Assembly: GCA_010279815.1 (NCBI GenBank)
Contig: QEOQ01000204.1
Location: forward strand, 1,241,561 to 1,305,560
Direction of reading: 5' to 3'
DNA: 64,000 bases
Source: Brachionus plicatilis
Taxonomy: Eukaryota > Rotifera > Eurotatoria > Ploima > Brachionidae
A model generated the notes under the pieces. That model had not been told where the DNA came from. It worked only from the letters and a program-made list of their open reading frames with translations, and searched no databases. Each line of letters opens with the position of its first letter. The first letter of the stretch is position 1. A program made the translations under genes and the position numbers. Positions 12,564 to 23,131 of the stretch are shown in pieces.

Positions 12564-13270
12564 TTTTTGTTGTTTTTTAATTGTTTTTTTTCCTCTTAAG
12601 TGGCATTATCAGTGCCGCCATAATCTGGCTTTTCCGAGCAATTTTAGGCTAAAGTGCGTCTTTATTTTATTACAGTGCCGATTTGACAAGTGGATTTCTG
12701 ATAAAGGAAGATTACGTAAATTTACGTAATTTTACGAAAAAATTGGTTAAAATGAAAATGCCAAAAAAAAGCTCAATTTTTTGAATTTTTTATTATTTTC
12801 TAATAAATTTTGAAAAAAGCAGTTTCTATTTATTTGATTATATTTTACCAAAAGTTACTTTTTTTAACTTTTTTTACTTATTTTTACGTAAATTTATGTA
12901 AAAAAAGGTAAAATATGCTAAAAAAAAGTAACTTTTGAAAGAAAATTAAGAAATTTTCAATTTTTTTAATAAACTAGCAGTCCGACCATACGCCATTTTT
13001 GTCTTACACTATATCAATTACCTATAAAATAAAAAATAACACATATTTTATCTTTTTGATTATAAGAATTATTTACTTTTTTTAATCGACAAATTTTTGT
13101 TCAAAATGTAAAAAAGCAGTGTGTTAATATTGTACAAAAGAAATAGAGAGTATTCGAACATAAAAATATGACTCATTTTTTATTTTTCATACTAGTTGTT
13201 TGAAATTTGAAAATATACGGGGCAATTAGAAAAAAAATTAGCTCAGCTCGTTAATCTACAGTGGTGATTT
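12564..13270. other. AT-rich noncoding stretch with small hairpin
   Basis: No gene is seen. A short GC-richer block at 12600-12660 is unassigned. Three TTACGTAA palindromes lie at about 12712, 12722 and 12894, the same motif as in the neighbouring foldback element. A hairpin at 12850-12936 has arms AAAGTTACTTTTTTT and AAAAAAAGTAACTTT. Confidence 0.4.
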
Positions 13271-14206
13271 CATAACAGTATTTTACGAAAAATTACGTAA
13301 AATTCCGTAAATTAACCAAATTTTACCACATTTTACGTAAATTAACCTAAAATCCGAAAAGTGCAAAAGAAGTATTTTACGAAAAATTACGTAAATTTTC
13401 AGGCTTTTGAGATAATTTTGGTAAAATTTGGTAAAATTCAAAACGGCCAATTCAAAATTCAAAATTTTTTGAAAAAATGTCTTTTTTTTCCAAAAATCGA
13501 AAATTTAAGAAAGCTTTTTTTATATATGTTATAGTAAAATTTGATAACACGTAAATTTTGATAATTATCAATTCTAAAGTACCTAGCAATCTAAAACTTT
13601 AATCAATTTGGCTGCAAATAATGATAATCGATAGTGAAAAATTTTCTCTTCCAGAATCTAGTTTGTTAATCGAAAAAGAATAAGTATTCACAAAGTAATG
13701 GGTTCTCAAAGTTTTGTGTGCAAATTTTTAAAATATTTATTTTCCTTAAGTACCTAGCAATCTCAATCTTTAATCAATTTGACTCCAAAAACAATCAATG
13801 AAAAGCTGAAATTTTTTCCTACCAGAATCTTGTTTCTGTTTATAAAGAGAATAGGTGCTCGCAAATTTATCAATAATTTTGTCTTTATTAAGTTTCGTAA
13901 TTATAAAAATTTACGTGTTATCAAAATTTACGATGACATATATAACAATTTAAAAATAGCTATTTTTTTGACCAATTTATGAAAAAAAAACTGTCTTAAT
14001 TTTTCGATTTTTGGAAAAAAAAGACATTTTTTCAAAAATTTTTGAATTTTGAATTGGCCGTTTTGAATTTTACCAAAATTATCTCAAAATCCTGAAAATT
14101 TACGTAATTTTTCGTAAAATACTTCATTTTCACTTTTCGGATTTTACGTTAATTTACGTAAAATGTGGTAAAATTTGGTTAATTTACGGTATTTTATTGT
14201 TTTATG
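13271..14206. mobile_element. Composite foldback element with TTACGTAA-rich arms
   Basis: The outer arms 13271-13565 and about 13905-14206 are near-complementary over roughly 290 bp. Matching blocks include AATTGGCCGTTTTGAATTTT, AAAATTATCTCAAAA and TTGGTTAATTTACGG. TTACGTAA occurs repeatedly in the arms. The centre has two direct copies (about 13578-13700 and 13747-13865), each starting AAGTACCTAGCAATCT. No transposase. Long complex arms around an internal tandem repeat resemble foldback-type transposons. Confidence 0.6.
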
Positions 14207-15540
14207 TATATAAAAGGCAGGAAAATAAGAAAAAGCGGCTTTTTTTTTAAAACTTATATCTGTCATCAATCCAAAAACATAAAACCAAAAAAAAAAATTA
14301 AGTGAAAAAAAAATTACAGAGAAAATATAAAAAAAAATAAATCGCTATACAATTTATAAAAAAAATCGGTTCAAAAGAATATGTAGCCACTCTTTGTGTA
14401 AAACCTCTTTTAAGTGCTCACCCCTCCACCGTTTTGTAACCATGGTGAAAAAAGGTACTAATGATTGTTAAAACTTTTGGATTACCCGAATTTCTAAACT
14501 TTTGCACCGACTTTATAAATTTTTAAATGATAATTATATTTTTATGCCGAGTGAGATATATCAAATTGAAAAGAAAAATTTCAAATTGGTGCTTTTATTT
14601 TTTTTTCTTTTGCACTCTAATATTTGTAAAATTCAATACATAAAAAATTTAGATAAATAAGATAATTAATTTCTAAACTTTTGCAACATACTGTATTTAT
14701 TCTTATAGAACTCGATGCACTGATCAAGAATTTATGCTAAATTTTGCTAATTACTTAATTTTTTCATTTTTTAAAGTTTGAACCTATTATAGAGGGTGGA
14801 ATTTTTGCTTTTTGATATAAAGATTGCTAAAAATTATTTTTTTTCTGGAAGAAATGCACTTTGAACAGAATATTCTGAGGATTTCGAGAATGCTATCAGT
14901 TTTTTTTATATCATTTTACCTTTTTAATAAAAATAAAGAAAAACCCAAAAAAAAGGATTTTTCTCTTCCAGAGCGTCAGATGCAAAGAGGCGTTAAGACA
15001 TAAATTTTCTGAGACACACCATTTTACCTAATTTTAGGGTACTAATAACAAATTAAAAAAGCTAAGATTGGAAAATTTTCTCCGATTTTTAAAAAACAAA
15101 ATTATTTATATTTATTTCACTTTTTACCTTTTTTTCAAGCATTTAATATTCTATATAGCTGAATTTTTGTTTTTAATTCTTAATTAATTTTTTTTTTTTG
15201 ATTTAAGATTTTAATCAAGCTTTACAAGCCCAGTATCCTTTCTTTTTAAAGATATATAAATGATTTTGAAGATCATATTTGCACGGATTTTTTAAAAAAC
15301 CTTTTTATCATCTAAGTTAAAAATCTCTTTTACCTTGTAGTTCTATTTTTGAGAGGTACTTTTCCAATCGGCTCAAATAACTCACGAAATGGACATATTT
15401 ATTGGCCTGTATTTCTTTCATCAGCTATTTTCTAGCTAATTTTTCTTTCTACCAGCAAAATTATTTTTTACCCGAAAATTTTATTCAATTATATTCTACT
15501 TTATTTTTCTTAATGTTATTATCTCTTGGTTAAGGAAAAA
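14207..15540. other. AT-rich stretch with possible mariner-end fragments
   Basis: No gene is seen. Two same-orientation copies of AATTTCTAAACTTTTGCA at about 14489 and 14668 resemble the terminal repeats of Tc1/mariner elements (TTGCAAAAGTTTAGAAA type), the second continuing ACATACTGTA. The rest is low-complexity AT. Confidence 0.3.
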
Positions 15541-16800
15541 TGTATGAAAAATATGAAACTTATTTTGATATGGAAACTGCTTTACAGAAAATTAATAACT
15601 CAATTGAAAGAAACATATGGTCATTAAGTTTAACTAAATATACTAAAAAAGGATATAAGAGGTTCTATAAATGCTTTCCGTAAAAAAATTAAAGTAGGCA
15701 CCTTGCATGAAAGAATGGCGGTTGAATAGTTCTCACAAAATTAAAAAATCAAAATAGTTGGTCAATTTTCTGAATATAGAAACCTTAACCATTTAAATTT
15801 TAAAAATTTTTACGCAGAACCCGTTATAAAACAAGAAGACTTTAAAAGTGCTCATCAATGAAATATTCTGGAAAAAAAGTTATAAAACTAAATCATTTAG
15901 ATTCTTTGTTTTACTTTGAAACTTCGAAAATCAATCTAGATTGTCACATACCCTGTACCCCAGGCCTGTCTCTCTCTCTCTCTTTGCTTTATTTATATAT
16001 TGTAATTGTGTTTAGGTTTTGATGCTAGTTTTAGTTTTAAATAAAGATTTATTTGAATCTTATTTAAAAGAGATAACCACAGTTTGGAGAATTGAAATCA
16101 ATAAAAATGAGTGGCTTAAAAGAAGTTTTACTTAAATTCTGGTTAAAAAACTTATATTGTAAACCTAACCTAACCAAGCTTCTCAAACAAATCAGTATTG
16201 GTTAATGAAAATGAAATTTGTCAACCAGCAAAAACGAAAAAGCATATAATAAGATGGTTTACTGGGCCAGGGCAACCATGGTCAAGCTTCATCCAAAATG
16301 TCAAATTACTTGAAAGACATTCAGTCCTTCTTGGTAAATCTAGCTAAAAAGTCAAGAATTTGGAGAAAGACAATATGAGACATAGAAATGATAACGTCAA
16401 ATTAAGAAATCAGCACGATAAAAGAAAAGAAACAAGTCCCTGTGATGTTTACATTAGTACCCTTGGGCCCGTCTAACCGATCCCCCTCGTTAGACGTATT
16501 GGATCATGTATTTATGCTCCATCTTAACTTAAACGCTCATGGTTAAGTTAATTAACTTTCCAGTGATATCGATAAAGATGTCGCTATATCACAGTCCCGA
16601 TGCTGCAAGTGATAAATGGAATAAATTTAAAAAAAAAGGCTGCAATGCTAAAAGTTTTCAAGGGGAAGTTGCCGTATTCCCTCTTTCGATATAGCAGCCT
16701 CAGAACACAACTTAGGCCCAGGCAATAAATACCATCTCGCCATGTTAAAGCATTCTTAACTTACACCGCATGCGTCAAAATTGTTTTTCGAGTCTTGGAT
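15541..16800 (+). mobile_element. Retroelement-like debris, unassigned
   Basis: This block is less AT-rich than the flanks. It contains a 47-codon ORF at about 15541-15684 ending TKKGYKRFYKCFP, a (TC)n run at 15968-15983 followed by a region ending AAATAAAGATTTATTTG that looks like a retrotransposon 3' end, and a GC-richer segment at 16440-16760. It lies directly upstream of a LINE endonuclease fragment and could be its 5' part or a separate insertion. No domain is certain. Confidence 0.3.
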
Positions 16801-17049
16801 CACATTTAGAGTAAAGTTTTTTTGTTAATTTGATTTAGCATTAACAATAGAGTTTCTGTTATAAAAATAGAAATTATATTTTTGAATATTTTTATTATTC
16901 GATTAAAAAAAAAATACTAAAATTTTATTTCTGAATAGGCATTATTTCTTAGAAAAATTTAAAATTGACTTGAAAAATATGGAAAATATTTTAAAAATTA
17001 AATTTTATCAATTTGGGAGGCTTAAATTCAAAAGGAACAGAATGTTATT

Positions 17050-17600
17050 AAGGAATTAGATTTGACATACTCTCCCGCATCAAAAGAGTTACCAAAACAT
17101 AAATTACGCCACCCTAAATTCCGTAAGATCCAAATCGGTAAGAAAACAAATGGGAATACATCTCTTAGATGTTTTAACACAAATGCCACATCACTAGTAA
17201 AAAAATGGGATAAATTCAACTCATTAGTCAACACATGCGAAATTTACACATATATAAATGATTACCGATGAATGGTTACTAATAAGATGGATTAAAAACT
17301 TTTTGGTTGGCAGACGTCAAAGAGTGGTTATGAAAGACTGTACCTAGAGATATAAAGATGTTTTAAGTGGTGTACCCCAAGGAACTGTCCTCGACTCCTT
17401 GCTCTTCATCAACTTCATCAATGACCTACCAGAGGCTGTTACCGGATTGTGCAATTATTTACTGATTACACAAAACTTGTATTTGTTATTTGAAACTAAA
17501 TGGATTTAACTTCCTTACTAAATTACATAAATCATGGTCAAATAAATGGCAAATGAGTTTAAAAAAATTGCGCTTTGACTGTGAGTGTATCACCTAAAAA
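17050..17600 (+). pseudogene. LINE ORF2 relic: endonuclease start joined to reverse transcriptase fragment
   Basis: 17062-17271 encodes a piece with LRCFNTNATSLVKKWDKF, matching the beginning of APE-type endonuclease domains of non-LTR retrotransposons (..NAQSL..K.DEL..). From 17290 the frame reads WIKNFLVGRRQRVVM, then after a TAG, DVLSGVPQGTVLDSLLFINF and INDLPEAV, the classic reverse-transcriptase region upstream of the active site. One frame over comes FTDYTKL, a degraded FADDTKL catalytic box with one catalytic Asp lost, and then SNKWQM. Most of the endonuclease and the first RT motifs are deleted between the two parts. CR1/Jockey-like groups fit; the exact clade is open. Confidence 0.65.
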
Positions 17601-18239
17601 AAATGCATGATCAAATGTGAGTGTGAGTTGAGTGCTTATCACTCAAACGCATTCTCAAAAAAAATGCGTGGAATTGTCTAAGTACCTTCAACAAATTCTT
17701 AATTAAACCCTCACTAAAAAATTTAATTAATTAATTTTATTTCTACATTCTCTGCTAGTTATCATTTGATATTATCTGGTACACAAAGTAAATATTTCTT
17801 TTGATTTTGAGTCAGGTAATATCTTCATTAACTTGACAAAATTTTTTTTAAAATTGTTTCTGGATATGTACTTATTTGTTTAAAAAAGTATTCGGTTTGA
17901 AAATAAAAATTTTATTTATTTAAAAATATGAAAAAAAAATAACTTAGTTTTTTTTTTTTTTCCGGCGTCGACGTTGTATGCCCACATCTTCTTCCAGTCT
18001 GACACATGTTTTAAAATGCATTCCTTCATGAAAACATTTTTTAAAAAAATAAAATTTTAATTTAATAAAGATTTAAATTGATGTTACTTTTTATTTTGGA
18101 TATTCAATTTTTAATTTTAGATTTAAAAAAAAATCTTTTTATATTTTATTTTTTTAATTTATTAATTTATATTTTTAAGTAATTAATTCAGTTAAAGTTT
18201 ATTCATTAGACCAATCCCCTTTGTTATTCGCTACTATTG

Positions 18240-19609
18240 TCAAGACTTTTTGAGAAGGTTTGACAATTTTCTACACTTTTCTGCACCCAAATTTGTCTCA
18301 AATTCCCTTATTGTTTCAGCCAGACCTTCTAAACTTCTGCATTGTCTCTTTCTGACGAATATTTTAAGGTCACTCCATAGCATTTCTATCGGATTAAAAT
18401 CACCCGAATTGGGAAGTGTTCTTAACTAATAAAACAAGGCAAATAGAATTGTTTTAATTGAATATAAAAGGTTTTTTTTTTTACCCAATTCACTCCATTG
18501 TCTCTTAAGAAATGAGTATACACAGGTTGGAACTTAGCTTCGAATCATTATCTTGAATAAAATAACTTGCAGCTAATTCTTCTTGACTAAATTTGGTTTC
18601 TAAATACAGGAGTAAGTATGATTCCAATATATACTTATATCCATATTGGTTCAAATTTGATGTAAAAAGCTATTTTAATAATTATTTAAGAATATTTGGA
18701 TGACTTAGAAAATCTTACAAAAAATCTTGTCGGTCCTTTGCAATTTGTCGCGGCCCTTTCATTCACCTTTATTGAACTCTTTTCCCTTATACCCACACAA
18801 CTTGGTTTTGAAGTTTTTTCTCGGAAATGGTATAAAGGAAACGTGTTTATCTCTATTTTGGTCTCATCGGCAAAAAAAATCGATTCTGTCGCATGAGTAA
18901 TATCTTTTGGCAAAAACTTCAATTTGCCTTTTTTTCAAATGATTTAAATTTGGCCTTCCCCGTGCTCTTCTATATAAATAACCCAGTTCTATTAGTGAAA
19001 AAGAATAATTACTTTTTAAAATATATGATCTCAGTTGATTTAAGTCATAATTTTTTGCCTATTTGTATGCAAGAATTCAATAATTTCACCATTTGTAGAA
19101 ATGTAGGCTACAATTAATTAATTTTGAATTAATAGCATTAAAATCAAAAAGTATTATCAAAATATTTATTTTGCCGATAATTACAAATAGTTGATATGCT
19201 TAAAAGCACAAAAAAAATGTTCAGACTTCAAGAGAAATTTCCCGTGCACTTTTTAATTCATTCGAAGTTTTTGTTTGTATCTTTCATAATTATTAAATAT
19301 TTTGATTAAATTTATTTACAAAAAATTGCTTGGATAAATTCTCTAATCACAGGAGTTACTTTTTTATAAACTCAATATCTCCGAACAAAATATCCTAAAT
19401 TAAGGCGATTTTTTTTTTGTTTTAGACGAAATTGTCTTGATCTGATTGCCTTAATGAAATTTGTTTTTTAATAATTAAATTTCAATTTTATAATTACCGT
19501 AAGTTTTGGAAAAAATTCTTCAGAATACAATTTGAGTGCATTCTTGAATTGCTGTTGCTTTTTGTCCCTTCAGACTTAACTTTCTTGTTAAATCTGATAT
19601 TTTCTTCAT
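18240..19609 (-). pseudogene. Tc1/mariner-type transposase, decayed, with possible intron
   Basis: Reading leftwards, a candidate start at 19609 gives MKKISDLTRKLSLKGQKA, helix-turn-helix-like. About 18970-18900 encodes GRPNLNHLKKRQIEVFAK. 18922-18686 has IFFADETKIEI, the first DDE box. About 18560-18485 gives QDND, then in a shifted frame FLRDNGVNW, the second catalytic Asp region. After a 59-bp GT-AG gap (18426-18484) comes PNSGDFNPIEMLWSDLK, the third-residue box, ending at a TGA at 18240-18242. The motif order is that of IS630/Tc1/mariner transposases. At least two frameshifts indicate it is not functional as written. Confidence 0.65.
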
Positions 19610-19649
19610 TGTTTCTCTCCAATAGTTCATTTTGCATAGTTTAAATTTA

Positions 19650-20265
19650 GATTAAAAAATTTTCAAAATCAACATATTGACATCTTCAACAATACGACCA
19701 AGGAAAGTTGAAACCAAAAATTCTATTCTAGTACGTATTAAGAAACACCAGTCAAATAAAGAAAAAGCTCCGGGCAATATTACGAACTATGTCTTGGAGC
19801 AATTTGTAATATTCGAATAGGGGACTGCAAGGATTTTGAAATTTTTAAAGAAGTTAGAATTTTAAGTTTGAAATCAATAGTGTGGTTTCGGTTTATTTGT
19901 TCACCAGGTAAAAAAAAATCGAAGTTCTGGTTGAGCTTTTAAATAAAAGCGTATAAAGAGAAAAGCCAGGAATAGTGATAATTGAGTCCGATGAATTTCT
20001 ACCCGAGTATGCAAACATCAGCTGTTGTGGAACAATCGAATGTGTTTGTTGATGAAAATTCTGACCAAGGTCCAGAGATAGAAATCCAATCTGGACCATC
20101 AGATGACAAACCAGGAGACGAAAAAGAAAGCTAACATTATCAAAATCATTTGAAAATCTTTCTTTTGCTGATGACCAGGACTGGTCAAGCGAGAATAGCA
20201 GGAAAAATTCCTACGATCTAATAAATATGATCGCTGGTTACTTTCTTGCTAATCAGCATAAAGTA
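19650..20265 (+). pseudogene. Second coding remnant inside the Tc1/mariner-like element
   Basis: Opposite the transposase gene, protein-like segments occur on the plus strand: about 19655-19820 (RPRKVETKNS.., KEKAPGNITNYVLEQF), about 19910-20130 in two frames (KPGIVIIESDEFLPEYA, then SDQGPEIEIQSGPSDD) and 20130-20260 (SFENLSFADDQDWSSE..). Composition is acidic and Ser-rich. They need frameshifts or introns to join. No family is recognised; this may be an accessory ORF of the element or a captured gene. Confidence 0.35.
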
Positions 20266-20693
20266 ATTTATTAATTTTTTTTATATAATAAAAAAATTTA
20301 TGATAAATTTTTTAGGCTAATTCATCAAATGGAAATTAATTTAGAAGATAAGTTTTTTTAAATAATTTCTGAATTTATATTTTTAGAGGATAAGAATCAC
20401 AGGATATATTTTAAAAACCTGTTAATAGAATATATAGAACGTGAGATTCCGGAAAGAGCAAAAAATCAAGGCCTGAGTTAATTAAAAATTCAATATCAAA
20501 TATAAAAGAAAATATCAAATTAAATCTTTATTAATTTAAAATTTTGTTTTTTTTAAATTTTTTCATGATGGAATGCATTTTAAAACATGTGTCAGACTGG
20601 AAGAAGATGTGGGCATACAGCGTCGACGCAAGAAAAAAAACAAAAAAAAATCTATTAGTATTCCTTCCTTTAAGATAAGCGATGATTTTTTTC

Positions 20694-21087
20694 AGAGTTG
20701 TTTTTAAGTCACAGTTTTAAGTCAAAGTTATTATAAACCTTTGATAATAACTTTGACTTATTGTTTCACTTGGTCCACGCAGCTTGACCAAGTGGTCTTC
20801 TTCTATTTGTCTGATCAATTCGCCGGTTGATTTTTCAAAAATTTTTTTTTTTAATTAAAAAACTATTTTTATTTAATTAATAAATATATTAAATAAACTT
20901 AAATTTTTATTTTTTTACCTTATTTTTGGCAGCCCGTATATTTTAGAAGAAATAAAAAAAGTCTTGACCAGGACTTTTTTTTTGAAAAAAAAATTTTAAA
21001 GTTCTGACTTGACTTGAGAAAAATAAAATAAAATTTTAAGTCATTGACTTTGACTTGACTTAAGACTTGTGACTTAAAAACAACTCT
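20694..21087. mobile_element. AGAGTTG-family MITE carrying a captured TRIM-NHL exon fragment
   Basis: The ends are inverted: AGAGTTGTTTTTAAGTCACA at the left, mirrored by the final ..TGTGACTTAAAAACAACTCT. The interior is rich in AAGTC/GACTT repeats and includes a small hairpin at 20722-20760. Bases 20777-20845 match 23594-23662, part of the TRIM-NHL-like gene, at 68 of 69 positions and in the same orientation. Further family members lie at 42114-42385 and 48831-48964, which lack this insert. Confidence 0.75.
20777..20845 (-). pseudogene. Captured 69-bp NHL-repeat fragment
   Basis: On the minus strand it encodes KIFEKSTGELIRQIEEDHL, part of an NHL repeat, ending where the similarity stops. 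The single difference from the resident gene is TTG (Leu) here against TAG (stop) there, at 23633-23635. This copy therefore looks older than, or independent of, the inactivating mutation. Confidence 0.75.
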
Positions 21088-21279
21088 GATTTTTTTTTAA
21101 CTTTTCTACATATCAGCAAGTACAGCTTTTTCCCATTCTTATTCCCATTCAAATCATTCGCACATACTGTGCTCCAGTAAAGCAATGGTTATCGAAAAAA
21201 GCTGCTAGCATCCATCAAACAAGACACAACAAAGTTAGAACCGCACGCTTTATTTCATTAAATTATTATTAATAATTTG

Positions 21280-21310
21280 AGGGTTAGGTAAAACCCTAAC
21301 CCTAACCCTA
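21280..21310. repeat. Interstitial telomere-like repeat, head to head
   Basis: GGGTTAGG is followed after four bases by about three CCCTAA units, an inverted junction of TTAGGG-type arrays. A second short array is at 29392-29410. Confidence 0.8.
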
Positions 21311-21538
21311 TTTTGACCAAACTGTCGAGTCAAGCCTAAAAGCGGTAAAAACTATATAGCTTTGGAACTAATAAAAAAATTTAGAAATATCGACTAACAC
21401 TACTACAATTTGGAACAAAAAATAGATTTTCTTATTATTAAATTTGTGGACAATTAACCGTACAACGTAAAACTTTGGACAAGTGACTTGAAATCAGAAA
21501 TTAATGGACAAAACCAGAATTAAAAAAATGCTTTGTTA

Positions 21539-22476
21539 ATCAAAATATGACTCCTTTAGACAAATAATAGAAATTCAATGCAATTTATCTGAATTAAGAA
21601 AAGAATTTTTTTTTCTCAATTCGAATGATTCGGAACCTAAAAGATGTGCGCAAAGTGTATTGTTTTACCAAAAATCAGTGAATAAGATTCAGACACGATT
21701 GAATCGCCTCGAAGAAAAATTAACCATTGAATTAATTGGTTCTATTGCAAATGGTTTTTATTATGAAAATGATGTGATCGATTTTTGCATGGTTTACGAA
21801 GATTACAATAATTATTTAAATAAATACAATAGAAGAGATAATGAAATTTTCAATTATATTAATTATCAATTTAATAGTTATTTGCCAAATACATGGCAAT
21901 TTCAATTCACATGTAATTTTGGTTGGGACAAAGTTAATGCAGCTTGCCTACTTTATTTTTATATTCAATTGATCAAAATATTCAAACTTCTGGGTACAAA
22001 ATTAAAAAAATTTTTACAAAAAAAAAACTCAATTTTATTTCAACATTTTGTTCACAAAATTGTTGACATTTTTGAAGAATTTTTGCTCGTTGTCAATTCC
22101 ATCAGTATATCAAATTGAGGAAAAAATTTTTAGTCAATATCCAGAAATAAAGTATCGCTATCCAACAAATGTGTTTTTAACTTTAAGAGACGATTTTGTC
22201 GATTGTGAAAAGAAAAATCAATTTGACAGCCAAACAATTGTCAATAATTGGATTGAATTTGTTGAATTTATGATCGACTTATTTTCCTTTAAAAATTGAT
22301 TTACAAGAATTGAAATTTAAAAAAAAAAAAATTTGTGGGCAAAAACTAAACAGTATTAACAAATTGAAAGTTGTCGATCTTTTTGAGTGCATCCACAATT
22401 AGGTTGCTAATATAACAGAAAATTATTCAATCAAATTGGCAAATGAATTTCAAGAAGAGCTAAAAAAATTTAAATA
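21539..22476 (+). pseudogene. Nucleotidyltransferase-like (poly(A) polymerase-type) relic
   Basis: An open frame from about 21539 runs to 22118. Near its middle is ELIGSIANGFYYENDVIDF, which resembles the GS...D.D signature of the polymerase-beta-like nucleotidyltransferase fold used by noncanonical poly(A) polymerases. A frameshift near 22090-22115 moves the reading into a second frame (22048-22299: VYQIEEKIFSQYPEIKYRYP.., NNWIEFVEFMIDLF). Coding-like sequence continues through a further stop to about 22476 (LANEFQEELKKFK). No clear introns and no upstream ATG exon. Family assignment rests on one motif and could be wrong. Confidence 0.4.
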
Positions 22477-22724
22477 GATTTAATTTAAATTAAATCCCCT
22501 AACAAGTTTATTGGGACAATTATAATTTTTTTCTTAAAACAGTCGCAAAGTTACCAAAATTTAATTTTAAATCAAACAAAAAATTTCAAAAATTTCAGAA
22601 AAATTTATTTACATCTGTGTATCCTTCATACCAGCCATCTTAAGTGTCAACCCATTCTTTTTGAAAATAAACTACAAAATCTTAAAATTTTTCCATTTTA
22701 TTTTTAAAAAAGGAATTGCTGTTA

Positions 22725-23075
22725 CCGTAACGATTCAATAGAATTCAAATACGGCTGGTAAAGTTCGCCAGGTACGGCTGGTACGTCAGGTTCGGTTCTG
22801 CTGGTAAGTCTGGTTCGGTTCACCTGGTGAGATTGGTACGGTTCGCCTGATTCGGTTAGCTTGGTACCTTTTGCCTGGTACGCCTAGTACGGCTGGTACG
22901 GTTCGTCTGGTACGGTTCGCCTGGTACGGCTAGTACGTCAGGTTCGGTTCATCTTGTATACCTAGTACGGCTGGTACGGTTCTTCTGGTTCGGTTCGCCT
23001 GGTACGGCTAGTACGGTTCGTCTGGTAAGGTTCGACTGGTACGGTTCGAATGGTTCGGTTCGCCAGGTACGGATT
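22725..23075. repeat. GC-rich minisatellite, GGTACGG / GGTTCGG units
   Basis: About 350 bp of irregular tandem units of roughly 10 and 15 bp built from GGTACGGCTG, GGTTCGGTTCGCCT and GGTACGGTTCGTCT variants. It is sharply bounded, far richer in GC than the flanks, and ends about 60 bp beyond the truncated end of the TRIM-NHL-like pseudogene. Confidence 0.85.
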
Positions 23076-23131
23076 CCATTCTGGTTTTTAAATTTTAGTT
23101 TCATCTAAATATAAATTGAATTTTTAATTTT

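Larger units (their letters stand above)
17947..20652. mobile_element. Tc1/mariner-like DNA transposon with about 90-bp TIRs
   Basis: The terminal inverted repeats 17947-18033 and 20561-20652 match over about 70 bp beyond a poly-T/poly-A tip; key blocks are GCGTCGACG and ATGCCCACATCTTCTTCCAG and their complements. Both ends abut TA (17945-17946 and 20653-20654), the target-site duplication expected for this superfamily. The interior holds a decayed minus-strand transposase with DDE boxes and plus-strand coding remnants. Length is about 2.7 kb, long for the group, which often spans 1.3-2 kb. Confidence 0.7.

Noticed and set aside
22725..23075. CRISPR-like or regulatory array
   Set aside because: Units are contiguous and of irregular length with no unique spacers, and the genome is eukaryotic.
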